Translations under genes and position numbers: made by a program
The notes under the pieces: model-generated
Database searches by the model: none
Told to the model about the DNA's origin: nothing
What the model saw: only the letters and a program-made list of their open reading frames with translations
Shown here: positions 8,175 through 16,360 of the stretch, one piece after another
Numbering within the stretch: position 1 is the first letter of the stretch
Layout: each line of letters opens with the position of its first letter
Source of the DNA: JAHEJA01 sp965656445
GTDB taxonomy: Bacteria; Pseudomonadota; Alphaproteobacteria; Rhodobacterales; Rhodobacteraceae
Length of the DNA stretch: 64,000 bases
Direction: 5' to 3'
Assembly (NCBI GenBank): GCA_965656445.1
Contig: CBFHKO010000006.1
Span: 47,869-111,868 of the forward strand

Positions 8175-8224
8175 CTTCATCTTTGCAAAAATACTCGCGC
8201 CGCAGGCACGGCCCAAGGGGCCGT
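8175..8224 (-). terminator. Gene-end hairpin of rlmE plus a 3'-end motif copy
   Basis: ACGGCCC (8208–8214) pairs with GGGCCGT (8218–8224), immediately after the rlmE stop. On the minus strand it is followed by GCGCGAGTATTTTTGCAAAG, a copy of the recurrent AGGATATTT/GAGTATTT motif. There is a short T-run, so termination is plausible but not certain. Confidence 0.5.
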
Positions 8225-8956
8225 TTAGCCTTTGAACCCGCGCGCAATGACAAATTTTTCGGAACTATCCGCACGGCTTGAGGGCGGTTTAACGTTGGAA
8301 ACTGTTTTGAACCGCTGCTTCAATAGCTTTTGCAATTCGCCTTCTGCCCCACCGGCAAGAACCTTGGCGACAAAGGTGCCGCCCTCTTCCAAAACGTCAA
8401 AAGCGAAATAAGCCGCCGCTTCACAGAGCGCAATAATGCGCAAGTGATCTGTTTGCTTGTGCCCAGAGGAGGACGCCGCCATATCCGACATCACAACATG
8501 CGCCGTTCCGCCAAGCCATTCTTTCACCTGATGATCCGCATCATCGGCCATGAAATCCAATTGATAAATCTCGGCCCCAGCGATGGTTTCCACCTCTTGC
8601 AGGTCAATGCCGAGAACAGAGCCGATCTCTTTGTTCTTTTTCTCACCAAGGGCATTCACGCGCTTTACTGCAACTTGACACCACCCACCAGGGGCACAGC
8701 CCAAATCTACCACACGCGCACCCGGCACCAAAAACCGATACTTGTCATCCAATTCAAGGATCTTAAACGCTGCGCGACCGCGATAGCCTTCGTCTTTGGC
8801 GCGCTTCACATAAGGGTCATTCAATTGCCGCTGCAACCAGCGCACTTGAGACACAGTTTTACCGCGTGCCTTTTTAACATTCACCTTGAGATCACGTTGC
8901 CCGCGACCAGAGGTATTTTTCTTGCGAGCACTGCGTTGTGTCGGTTTCTCATCCAT
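8225..8956 (-). CDS. rlmE: 23S rRNA (uridine2552-2'-O)-methyltransferase RlmE/FtsJ (243 aa)
   Basis: A SAM-dependent Rossmann methyltransferase that modifies U2552 of 23S rRNA late in large-subunit assembly. The K-D-K-E catalytic set is visible: Lys in GYRGRAAFK, Asp in MSDMAAS, Lys in FVAKVLAGG and Glu in SSEKF. The SAM loop is DLGCAPGGW. A basic N-terminal tail of about 35 residues fits RNA binding and is longer than in E. coli. Its start overlaps the ppx/gppA stop by one base, a pairing that makes an operon with that gene. Confidence 0.96.
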   Translation of the reverse strand: MDEKPTQRSARKKNTSGRGQRDLKVNVKKARGKTVSQVRWLQRQLNDPYVKRAKDEGYRGRAAFKILELDDKYRFLVPGARVVDLGCAPGGWCQVAVKRVNALGEKKNKEIGSVLGIDLQEVETIAGAEIYQLDFMADDADHQVKEWLGGTAHVVMSDMAASSSGHKQTDHLRIIALCEAAAYFAFDVLEEGGTFVAKVLAGGAEGELQKLLKQRFKTVSNVKPPSSRADSSEKFVIARGFKG

Positions 8957-10068
8957 TAGTACGGAACATCCTCTAATACGCCATCGGCGCTCATTTGTGC
9001 ATATAGCAAGCCTTCGCGCAAACCGCGATCCGCGACGGATAAACGATCCGTGGGCCAGCTGCGCAACAAGGCCTGCAAAATCGCAGAGCCCGACATGATC
9101 AAGGCCTGACGATCATTGCCAATCCTTGGGTCGCGACGACGCCCTGCTGGGCCGAGCTCAAGATAGCTTTGAATAACAGTTTCGATTTGATTTGACGACA
9201 TGCGCAACCCATCAACCTTGGTGCGATCATAGCGCTTGAGCCCAAGATGGCTTGCCGCAACTGTTGTCACCGTTCCAGAGGTGCCAATGATTTGAAATCC
9301 TTCGCGCGCTTGTTCATCGCGATAGGGTGCAAAATCCGCAAGATTTTCTTCAAAGAACCAGCTCATCAAAGCATAGCGCGCCGCGTCATCATCCACATCG
9401 TTGAACTGATCGCGGAGTGTAGCAACCCCCAAAGGCACCGAAATCCAATCCACGACCTTGGCCGCAGGAAACGGGCTCTCGCTTGGGTGAAACCCTGCAT
9501 GTAGCCGCATGATCGAGCGCGGTCTTTCCCGTGGTGGAACAGAAGTGAGATCAAGCCAGACCAATTCTGTCGAGCCGCCTCCAATATCAACAACCAACAA
9601 TTGCTCTGTCTTGGTGCTGACCAAAGGTGCGCAGGATATCACCGCCAACCGCGCCTCTTCTTCGGGAAGGATAATATCCAATTTCAACCCCGTCTCTCGA
9701 CGAACTTGACGAATAAAGTCGCCTGCATTTTTGGCGCGACGACAGGCTTCTGTCGCGACCAAACGCATGCGCTTGACCTTATGCTTTTTCAGTTTTTGCT
9801 GACATACCCGCAAAGCTTGGATCGTCCGGATCATAGATCCACGATTTAGCTTGCCAGTCTTTTCTAACCCTGCCCCCAATTGGACGGATTTTGAAAAGCT
9901 GTCGACCACGTGAAATTGACTACCCTTTGGTTGGGCAATCAACATACGGCAGCTATTTGTACCCAGATCCAAAGCGGCATAAAGCTCAGTTGGATTGGGC
10001 GGTTTGGGCGCGGGGCTCTCAACCGGTTTCGGGAATGCGCCCGCACCTTTGGGACGCTTGGGCGCCAT
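8956..10068 (-). CDS. Ppx/GppA phosphatase family protein (370 aa)
   Basis: An ASKHA-fold phosphatase of the exopolyphosphatase/guanosine pentaphosphatase family. Visible signatures are phosphate loop 1 DLGTNSCRM and loop 2 VVDIGGGSTEL, then GTSGTVTT. At 370 aa it is the short alphaproteobacterial form without the C-terminal HD domain. Substrates in the family are polyphosphate or pppGpp; sequence does not decide between them. The ATG at 10068 has GGAGGG upstream. It is coupled to rlmE downstream. Confidence 0.9.
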   Translation of the reverse strand: MAPKRPKGAGAFPKPVESPAPKPPNPTELYAALDLGTNSCRMLIAQPKGSQFHVVDSFSKSVQLGAGLEKTGKLNRGSMIRTIQALRVCQQKLKKHKVKRMRLVATEACRRAKNAGDFIRQVRRETGLKLDIILPEEEARLAVISCAPLVSTKTEQLLVVDIGGGSTELVWLDLTSVPPRERPRSIMRLHAGFHPSESPFPAAKVVDWISVPLGVATLRDQFNDVDDDAARYALMSWFFEENLADFAPYRDEQAREGFQIIGTSGTVTTVAASHLGLKRYDRTKVDGLRMSSNQIETVIQSYLELGPAGRRRDPRIGNDRQALIMSGSAILQALLRSWPTDRLSVADRGLREGLLYAQMSADGVLEDVPY

Positions 10069-10256
10069 ATCTACGCCCTCCGATGCTTAAAGTTAATCTT
10101 AGGATAAGCCCTGCCCGATGTCTGCGCAAGAGCCGATCCATCTGATTTCGCAAAAACACGGATTCATAGTCATTATGCAAAATTCGACGGCGCCTGACGG
10201 TGGCGATGCATTGAAAGGACGATTACAAGACAGAAAGTCGCACAAGTGGCGTTTGT

Positions 10257-10271
10257 TGTCGAAATTCGACA
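10257..10271. promoter_or_regulatory. Palindromic operator candidate TGTCGAAATTCGACA
   Basis: A perfect 7+7 inverted repeat about a central A, overlapped on its right by a second perfect palindrome CGACACTGTGTCG (10267–10279). It lies about 60 bp before the start of the C1 operon in the 260-bp gap after ppx/gppA. The rest of that gap shows no gene. A repressor or activator site is likely; the regulator is not identifiable. Confidence 0.45.
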
Positions 10272-10328
10272 CTGTGTCGCGAATGAGCTGATTTAGACAG
10301 AGCAAACACAAGATAAGGAATCACCATC

Positions 10329-10625
10329 ATGCCCGATGTGACAATTGTATTCTGGCGCGACATTCCCGCCCAAGTTATCGTCGGCAAAGGACGCCGTGGC
10401 GCGAAAAAACAGCTGGCTGAACGCTTTGAACAAGCGATTGACCGCGCGGCCATGAAAGGCGGACTAGAGGGCACAGATGACTATCTCTCTGAGTGGCGCA
10501 AAGCTGATCCTTATACAGTTGAGGGGGATCCAGCCGAGATCGCAGAAAGCGAAGCGATGCGGTTGGAAACGGAATATGACCAAGAGCGCATCAAGGCATT
10601 GATCGCAAATGATGGCTGGGCGTAA
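10329..10625 (+). CDS. 'Virulence factor' domain small protein (98 aa)
   Basis: A small soluble protein starting PDVTIVFWRDIPAQVIVGKG, matching the conserved family labelled virulence factor in Rhizobiales and Rhodobacterales. No catalytic motif is visible and the label says nothing secure about function. AAGGAA precedes the ATG. It leads an operon with a methylenetetrahydrofolate reductase-like gene and a pterin methyltransferase, an order I associate with roseobacters, so a role in folate-linked C1 metabolism is more likely than virulence. Confidence 0.8.
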   Translation: MPDVTIVFWRDIPAQVIVGKGRRGAKKQLAERFEQAIDRAAMKGGLEGTDDYLSEWRKADPYTVEGDPAEIAESEAMRLETEYDQERIKALIANDGWA

Positions 10626-10651
10626 GCCCGTTGAACGTGAGGGAGGCCATA

Positions 10652-11575
10652 ATGGCGCTGTTTAACTTTAAAAAGAAAGATGAAGCATCGAGCGTGACCC
10701 CAGAAATGGAAGCATTTCTCAAGAATTACTCGATCGAAGTCATGCCACGTACCGCCGAAAAAGTGGAAAACTTTCGCGATCTCTTGCCAGCTGGCACACG
10801 GGTTTACATCGCCCATATCGAAGGCACGCCGATTGAAGATATGGTAAAAACCGCCAAACGGTTGTCTGAGGATGGCTATGCCGTAATGCCGCATTTTCCG
10901 GCCCGCATCATCAAAGACACAGCGACATTAGAAAATTGGATCGCCCAGTACCAAGGCGAAGCAGGCGTGAACCAAGCCCTCCTTTTGGCAGGCGGCGTTG
11001 ATAAGCCCCACGGCGATTTTCATTCCTCAATGCAGCTCATGGAAACAGGTCTCTTTGACAAAGCGGGTTTCACACACCTGCACGTCGCAGGCCACCCAGA
11101 AGGCAACAAAGACATCGACCCCGATGGATCCATGCGCAATGTGAACGAAGCCCTGTCTTGGAAACAAGAGTTTTCCAAACGCACAGATGCGCAAATGGCC
11201 CTTGCCACACAGTTCGCATTTGAAGCCAAACCAATCATCGACTGGGCCAATTCAGTCAAAAACTCTGGTATTGATATTCCAATTCATATTGGCATTGCTG
11301 GTCCTGCGAAATTGCAAACTTTGATCAAATTCGCGATCGCCTGTGGCGTGGGCCCGTCATTGAAGGTTCTGCAAAAACGCGCGATGGATGTGACCAAGCT
11401 CTTGCTGCCCTATGAGCCGACAGAGGTCCTCAGTGAGCTCGCCGCCTACAAGGCTGCAAACCCTGAATTTAACATCACCAATGTGCATTTCTTCCCACTT
11501 GGCGGAATCAAAACCAATGCAAATTGGGCCATAGAAAACGGCGGCAGCTCAGCCGTCCCTGCAAACGCATCTTAA
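10652..11575 (+). CDS. Methylenetetrahydrofolate reductase family protein (307 aa)
   Basis: The sequence follows the MTHFR TIM-barrel: YIAHIEGTP, YAVMPHFPARII, the LLLAGG strand (ALLLAGGVDKPHGDF), AGHPEGN, TQFAFEAKPIIDW and PIHIGIAGPAK. Family enzymes interconvert 5,10-methylene- and 5-methyl-tetrahydrofolate with FAD. The ATG at 10652 is chosen over an in-frame TTG at 10631 because GGGAGG sits just before it. It is 10 bp upstream of the pterin methyltransferase. Placed so, it may oxidise methyl-THF from demethylation of osmolytes such as glycine betaine or DMSP. It differs from classical MetF and may be a catabolic paralogue. Confidence 0.85.
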   Translation: MALFNFKKKDEASSVTPEMEAFLKNYSIEVMPRTAEKVENFRDLLPAGTRVYIAHIEGTPIEDMVKTAKRLSEDGYAVMPHFPARIIKDTATLENWIAQYQGEAGVNQALLLAGGVDKPHGDFHSSMQLMETGLFDKAGFTHLHVAGHPEGNKDIDPDGSMRNVNEALSWKQEFSKRTDAQMALATQFAFEAKPIIDWANSVKNSGIDIPIHIGIAGPAKLQTLIKFAIACGVGPSLKVLQKRAMDVTKLLLPYEPTEVLSELAAYKAANPEFNITNVHFFPLGGIKTNANWAIENGGSSAVPANAS

Positions 11576-11584
11576 GGACCCTTC

Positions 11585-12640
11585 ATGACACGTACAGTTG
11601 TTGAATCAAAAACAAAAACCGCCGTCCTTGGCTTTGACGAACCTTTTTGCGTCATAGGGGAACGGATCAACCCAACAGGCCGCAAAAAGCTCGCTGCCGA
11701 ACTCGAAGCAGGGGATTTTTCCACAGTCGAAAAAGACGCCCTCGCCCAAGTTTTGGCGGGTGCAGATATCTTGGATATCAACGCAGGTGTTGTCTATAAT
11801 TCCAACCCAAACCCAAATGAAACCGAACCACCCTTGATGAAGAAAATCATCGAATTGGTTCAAGGACTTACAGATGTGCCATTGTGCATCGATAGCTCGG
11901 TTCCCGAAGCCTTGGAAATGGGTCTTCAAACAGCCGAAGGTCGCCCCTTGTTAAACTCTGTGACTGGGGAAGAAGAGCGTTTGGAATTTGTCCTCCCGCT
12001 AGTTGCTAAATACAACGTCCCTGTTGTTGCCATCTCTAACGATGACACAGGAATCTCTGAGGACCCCGATGTGCGCTTTGCGGTTGCCAAGAAAATCGTT
12101 GAACGCGCAGCAGATTTCGGAATTCCAGCGCATGACATCGTCGTTGACCCCCTCGTTATGCCGATTGGCGCGATGTCCACCGCTGGAAAACAAGTCTTCA
12201 CCCTGGTGCGCCGTTTGCGCGAAGAATTAGGCGTGAATACCACTTGCGGCGCGTCGAATATCTCATTCGGTTTGCCAAACCGCCACGGTATCAACAATGC
12301 GTTTTTGCCAATGGCAATGGGTGCAGGAATGACCTCTGCAATTATGAACCCAGTCGCCCTTCCAATCAGCCAAACAAAAATTGCCGCGAAAAAGGCCGAA
12401 GTTGAAGCCGCAGGAATTATCATCCCGGCAGACATGGAAGACGAAGCCTTTGTCGCGATGTTTGGAATGGGGTCTACAAACCCGCGTCCGGGCAAAGAAA
12501 TGGAAGCCATCCGCGCTGCTAATTTGCTCACGGATAATGACCCACATGGCGGCGCATGGATCCACTTTAACAAACCAGCAGGATCAGGTGGTGAAGTCGG
12601 TGGACGCGGCGGCCGTCGCGGTGGCCGTCGCCGCGGGTAA
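11585..12640 (+). CDS. Methyltetrahydrofolate-type (pterin-binding) methyltransferase with Arg/Gly-rich tail (351 aa)
   Basis: A pterin-binding TIM barrel of the dihydropteroate synthase/methyltetrahydrofolate:corrinoid methyltransferase superfamily: VIGERINPTGRKKL, DILDINAGVVYNS, PLCIDSSVPEAL, TTCGASNISFGLPNR. Such proteins pass methyl groups between a corrinoid protein and tetrahydrofolate. The C-terminus ends in GGRGGRRGGRRRG, an unusual basic extension of about 15 residues. It is co-transcribed with the reductase. The MttB-family protein at 41999–43546 has a comparable RG-rich stretch at its N-terminus. No corrinoid protein gene is present in the window. Confidence 0.85.
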   Translation: MTRTVVESKTKTAVLGFDEPFCVIGERINPTGRKKLAAELEAGDFSTVEKDALAQVLAGADILDINAGVVYNSNPNPNETEPPLMKKIIELVQGLTDVPLCIDSSVPEALEMGLQTAEGRPLLNSVTGEEERLEFVLPLVAKYNVPVVAISNDDTGISEDPDVRFAVAKKIVERAADFGIPAHDIVVDPLVMPIGAMSTAGKQVFTLVRRLREELGVNTTCGASNISFGLPNRHGINNAFLPMAMGAGMTSAIMNPVALPISQTKIAAKKAEVEAAGIIIPADMEDEAFVAMFGMGSTNPRPGKEMEAIRAANLLTDNDPHGGAWIHFNKPAGSGGEVGGRGGRRGGRRRG

Positions 12641-12652
12641 GAAAATCACCTT

Positions 12653-12667
12653 GGGGGCTTTGCCCCC
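12653..12667 (+). terminator. Gene-end hairpin after the C1 operon
   Basis: GGGGGC, loop TTT, GCCCCC. No T-run follows, so this is a 3'-end hairpin rather than a canonical intrinsic terminator. The 3'-end motif copy begins about 22 bp further on. Confidence 0.4.
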
Positions 12668-12689
12668 TTGGCCTGCAGCCAATTCCCCC

Positions 12690-12711
12690 AGGATATTTTC
12701 CGACAAAAAAT
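12690..12711 (+). repeat. AGGATATTTTC…GACAAAAAATG motif, left arm around small RNA B
   Basis: AGGATATTTTCCGACAAAAA followed by ATG. The inverted copy at 12821–12848 matches it closely, including the outer half CGACAAAAAATG, which differs from the outer half at locus A. Confidence 0.7.
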
Positions 12712-12712
12712 G

Positions 12713-12727
12713 TTAACTTATTTTTAA
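12713..12727. promoter_or_regulatory. CtrA-box candidate (TTAA-N7-TTAA) upstream of small RNA B
   Basis: TTAACTTATTTTTAA, an exact match to the CtrA consensus spacing. It is centred about 32 bp before the conserved hairpin start at 12752, close to where a -35 region would lie. AT-rich sequence makes chance matches possible. Confidence 0.4.
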
Positions 12728-12749
12728 GGAAAACGACGGATACTCTGAT

Positions 12750-12822
12750 TACGGTACAGGCGGGGACGCCGATGACCGTGACAAGAAATGGCCCTCTGTT
12801 ACCTATGTAGCAGAGGGTTTTT
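12750..12822 (+). ncRNA. Small-RNA-like locus B (28-nt hairpin shared with locus A, strong terminator)
   Basis: Positions 12752–12779 repeat exactly the hairpin of locus A. Flanking A and T extend the outer stem to ACGGT/ACCGT. It is followed by a canonical intrinsic terminator: CCCTCTG (12792–12798) pairs with CAGAGGG (12811–12817), then TTTTT. Upstream are GATACT as a possible -10 and a CtrA-box candidate. The predicted transcript is about 70–75 nt, in the gap between convergent genes. The identical block with a different terminator hairpin in each copy argues for a conserved functional 5' element. Confidence 0.6.
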
Positions 12823-12848
12823 CATTTTTTGTCAGAAAAATATCCTCG
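12821..12848 (-). repeat. AGGATATTT…GACAAAAAATG motif, right arm around small RNA B
   Basis: On the minus strand it reads GGCGAGGATATTTTTCTGAC followed by AAAAAATG, the inverted partner of 12690–12711. It also lies downstream of lpd on that strand. Confidence 0.7.
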
Positions 12849-12855
12849 CCGAAGG

Positions 12856-12891
12856 CAATTAAAAATAGAGGATGCGGCCCTTGGGCCGCAT
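12856..12891 (-). terminator. Intrinsic terminator of lpd
   Basis: On the minus strand ATGCGGCC pairs with GGCCGCAT around a short loop (12872–12891), followed by CCTCTATTTTTAATT. It ends 10 bp from the lpd stop. Confidence 0.75.
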
Positions 12892-12900
12892 TCCTTAAAG

Positions 12901-14295
12901 TTACATGTGGATTGCGCGTCCGTAAGCGTCAAGAACGCTTTCATGCATCATTTCAGACAATGTGGGATGTGGGAAAATAGTGTGCATCAGGTCTTCTTCA
13001 GTTGTTTCCAACTGACGGCCGACGACATAGCCTTGGATCATCTCAGTGACTTCTGCGCCCACCATATGAGCGCCGAGGAGTTCGCCTGTCTTTTCATCAA
13101 ACACCGTTTTCACCAGACCCTCTGGTTCCCCAAGAGCAATCGCTTTGCCATTTCCGATAAACGGGAAACGCCCGACTTTGATTTTAAAGCCCGCCTCTTT
13201 GGCCTTTTCTTCGGTGAGGCCAACGCTTGCGACTTGAGGATGGCAATAGGTACAGCCCGCAATTGAATTTGGCTTGATTGGATGTGGTTTTTGACCTGCA
13301 ATGAGCTCTGCAACCATAACACCTTCGTGGCTAGCTTTATGGGCGAGCCATGGGGCGCCTGCAATATCGCCGATGGCAAAGAGGCCATCGACCCCGGCTC
13401 GACAATATTCATCCGTCACAACATGGGTCCGATCAATTTGAACGCCCAAAGCCTCAAGCCCTAGATTTTCCACATTCCCCACGATACCAACCGCCGAAAT
13501 TACTGTATCAAACTCTTCTGTTGTCACTTTGCCGTTCGCTTCAATATGAGCGACAACTTTTCCGTTTCCACGATCAAGTTTTTTGACCATCGTTTTTTCA
13601 CGGATCTTCATGCCTTGCTTTTCAAACTGCTTTTTAGCGAATTTCGAAATTTCGGCATCTTCTACAGGAAGCACGCGATCCATAACTTCGACGACCGTCG
13701 TGTCAGCGCCCAACGTATTGTAAAAGCTTGCGAATTCGATGCCGATCGCGCCGGATCCGATCACCAAAAGCTTTTTCGGCATGCGTTTTGGCGTGAGCGC
13801 ATGTTTGTAGGTCCAAACCAAATCGCCATCGGCCTCTAGCCCAGGTAGTTCACGTGCACGCGCGCCTGTGGCCAAAACGATGTTTTTAGCAGTCAGCTCT
13901 TCAACGCCTTTGTCAGTCTTAACAGAAACTTTACCTTTGCTCGGAATGCTCGCCTCGCCCATAAAGGTCGTCACTTTGTTTTTCTTCATCAAGTGGCCGA
14001 TGCCTTGGTTTAACTGTTTTGACACAGCGCGGGACCGTGCAACGACAGCGTCTAGATCGTAGCCAATCTTATCTGCGCTCAGGCCAAACTCTTTGGCACG
14101 ATGCATCAGGTGGAACACTTCGGACGAACGCAAGAGCGCTTTGGTCGGAATGCATCCCCAGTTCAGGCAAATGCCTCCCATATGCTCACGCTCAACGATT
14201 GCAACATTTAGTCCCAGTTGTGACGCACGAATGGCGGCCACATACCCACCTGGGCCAGCACCGATCACAACAACATCAAAGGCATTAGACGACAT
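12901..14295 (-). CDS. lpdA: Dihydrolipoyl dehydrogenase (464 aa)
   Basis: The E3 flavoprotein of 2-oxo-acid dehydrogenase and glycine cleavage complexes, reoxidising dihydrolipoamide with NAD. Signatures: FAD-binding GAGPGGYVAAI near residue 12, the redox-active disulfide in GGICLNWGCIPTKAL, the NAD-binding GSGAIGIEFASF, the second FAD motif GLFAIGDIAG and the C-terminal His-Glu pair in HPTLSE. Length is normal for the family. There is no lipoyl domain. It lies downstream of the DUF924 gene after a 73-bp gap; the rest of the complexes it serves is not here. Confidence 0.96.
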   Translation of the reverse strand: MSSNAFDVVVIGAGPGGYVAAIRASQLGLNVAIVEREHMGGICLNWGCIPTKALLRSSEVFHLMHRAKEFGLSADKIGYDLDAVVARSRAVSKQLNQGIGHLMKKNKVTTFMGEASIPSKGKVSVKTDKGVEELTAKNIVLATGARARELPGLEADGDLVWTYKHALTPKRMPKKLLVIGSGAIGIEFASFYNTLGADTTVVEVMDRVLPVEDAEISKFAKKQFEKQGMKIREKTMVKKLDRGNGKVVAHIEANGKVTTEEFDTVISAVGIVGNVENLGLEALGVQIDRTHVVTDEYCRAGVDGLFAIGDIAGAPWLAHKASHEGVMVAELIAGQKPHPIKPNSIAGCTYCHPQVASVGLTEEKAKEAGFKIKVGRFPFIGNGKAIALGEPEGLVKTVFDEKTGELLGAHMVGAEVTEMIQGYVVGRQLETTEEDLMHTIFPHPTLSEMMHESVLDAYGRAIHM

Positions 14296-14368
14296 AGCTT
14301 AACTCCGGAAATCAAATTCCGTTTAATGTTAAACTATTTTTTTAACTCTATCAACAAGCGAGCTATGT

Positions 14369-14944
14369 TTATCCCGCCTTTGCGAGTTGCGTAAGCGTCA
14401 TACCATAGCCACCTTGATCAACATAAGCGGCCTCAAGCTCGGATGTCTTGCGGTTAAGAGCCGCGTTACGGGTTGGAAATCGACCAAATTGACGAATGAT
14501 CGCACGATGCGCGCGGGCATGAAGGAGGTTGTTCTCATCCGACAAAGGAAGACGTTCGTGCATCAATCGCACACAGCGATCCTGATCTGTTAGGTTCTCA
14601 GAATGCATAAGAGGCATATAGAAAAATTGTCGAGCGGGCGCATCAATGCGCAAATCAAACCCATATTGGATGGCTTGCTTCGCTGCAGAAAGCGCAAGAC
14701 GATCAGTGGCAAATGCCCGATCTGTTCCCCGATACATGTTGCGTGAGAATTGATCCGTCACCAGAATATAGGCCAAAGCCCCGCTTGGATAGGTCAGCCA
14801 CATGCCATGCTTGCCATCACAAATCGCGGAGAGGGTTCCTTCGAACCGATCCTTTATTTTTTGATCCAAACCCTCAGACGGCGAATACCATTCAGATGGA
14901 TTAACCTCGTCTAGCCAAAACTGCAAAACTGCCTCGGGTGTCAT
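14369..14944 (-). CDS. DUF924 family protein (191 aa)
   Basis: An all-helical TPR-like protein of the DUF924 family: the opening VLQFWLDEVNPSEWY, then LVTDQFSRNMYRGT, the FFYMPLMHSEN segment and the C-terminal GRFPTRNAALNR are typical of this widespread family. Its biochemical role is unknown. It may be co-transcribed with lpdA downstream. Confidence 0.9.
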   Translation of the reverse strand: MTPEAVLQFWLDEVNPSEWYSPSEGLDQKIKDRFEGTLSAICDGKHGMWLTYPSGALAYILVTDQFSRNMYRGTDRAFATDRLALSAAKQAIQYGFDLRIDAPARQFFYMPLMHSENLTDQDRCVRLMHERLPLSDENNLLHARAHRAIIRQFGRFPTRNAALNRKTSELEAAYVDQGGYGMTLTQLAKAG

Positions 14945-15037
14945 GCGCCTACTCCTTTAAACCTAACGGATACGCTAGCTTAGGCATCCGCTTTCCTAAA
15001 GTAAACTTTTGCAACAGTCGCGAAATAAAATTGTGAA

Positions 15038-16303
15038 TTATGTGGCGTTTTCGTTACTTTCTTCTTCCATCGCCACATCAATCGCATATTCCTGAGCAAG
15101 CTCCATGACAACAACTGAGGAGCTTGGCGCGACGGGAGCATAGGCATTCATCTCATCCACATCAAGCGCAGGACGTTGTGTCATGCGATAGACCGCATAT
15201 AGGCTCAGCAAGCCCATCAAAGCCGCAATGATTAGGAAAAAGGCATAGGGACCAAATCCGTCCATGACTTGACCAATCACAATCGGACCAGCAATCGCCC
15301 CGAGCCCATTGATAAACAACAACCCCCCAGAGCAAGCCGCCATGTCATCATAGTCGAGGTAATCGTTAGCATGCGCAATCAACAAAGAATAAAGCGGGTT
15401 CGCCATTCCACCAATCAAAAAGGCAACAATCAGCAGAACAAAAAAGTTCTCTCCTGTGGCAAATGCCAAAATTGACGCCATAGACCCAATGAAAGCAACA
15501 GCAGCAATCAATGTCCGTCGATCCATGCGATCCGAGAGCCAACCAATTGGATATTGCATCAACATAGCACCGACGTAGAACGCCGCCACAAAAGTTGAAA
15601 TTTGCCCCAAGCTCAAATTGATCTGAGCTCCAAAGACCGCAGACATACCGAACTGGGCTGCAAACACGCCGCCCAAAAGAAACATACCCGCACAGCCAAG
15701 AGGAGAGTTATTGATCAAATCAGTGAGCTTCATCCGTTTGGTTTGTTCAAAGGCTGGGGTCGGGCTAATCGATAGCAAAATCGGTGCAAAGGAAATCGAA
15801 ACGAGAACGGATATGATGATGAACAAGACAAACCCAGCTGGATCAGCCACGCTCAAAAGCCATTGAGCGGCAACGACGCCCGCCATTTGAATGATCATAT
15901 AGACAGACAGAGCTTGGCCACGTGTTTCATTGGTCACGCTATTATTGAGCCAGCTTTCCGCCGTTACATACACACCGCAAAAGCAAAATCCGATGATAAT
16001 GCGTCCGATGCTCCACACAATGGGATCTACAAATGTTGGAAACAGAATAAAGACAGCCGAGATGAATGACCCAAGCGCCGCAAAGACCCGCACATGTCCT
16101 ACACGGCGGATCATTTCCGGAACAATCCGCGACGCGCCCATGAAGCCAACAAAATAGGATGACATGACAATAGATAGCTCGAAGGTCGAAAACCCTTCGA
16201 GATCACCGCGCACACCGAGCAACGTAGAATGGAGGCCATTGCCCACCATCAACAACAATACACCGAGCAATAATGCCCATGTGTTAGAGATCACAGAAAA
16301 CAT
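15038..16303 (-). CDS. Major facilitator superfamily transporter (421 aa)
   Basis: Twelve predicted membrane helices with a central cytoplasmic loop near residue 190–200, plus the MFS loop signature GWLSDRMDRR in the second half. The family resembles YcaD-type and other drug/metabolite exporters; the substrate cannot be read. The C-terminal tail of about 45 residues is soluble and acidic. It stands alone between the DUF924 gene and queA, on the same strand. Confidence 0.9.
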   Translation of the reverse strand: MFSVISNTWALLLGVLLLMVGNGLHSTLLGVRGDLEGFSTFELSIVMSSYFVGFMGASRIVPEMIRRVGHVRVFAALGSFISAVFILFPTFVDPIVWSIGRIIIGFCFCGVYVTAESWLNNSVTNETRGQALSVYMIIQMAGVVAAQWLLSVADPAGFVLFIIISVLVSISFAPILLSISPTPAFEQTKRMKLTDLINNSPLGCAGMFLLGGVFAAQFGMSAVFGAQINLSLGQISTFVAAFYVGAMLMQYPIGWLSDRMDRRTLIAAVAFIGSMASILAFATGENFFVLLIVAFLIGGMANPLYSLLIAHANDYLDYDDMAACSGGLLFINGLGAIAGPIVIGQVMDGFGPYAFFLIIAALMGLLSLYAVYRMTQRPALDVDEMNAYAPVAPSSSVVVMELAQEYAIDVAMEEESNENAT

Positions 16304-16360
16304 GAATGCGGCTCCTATTGAGCAAAAAGAATCTAATGATCCATTTAACCCCAGAACATA

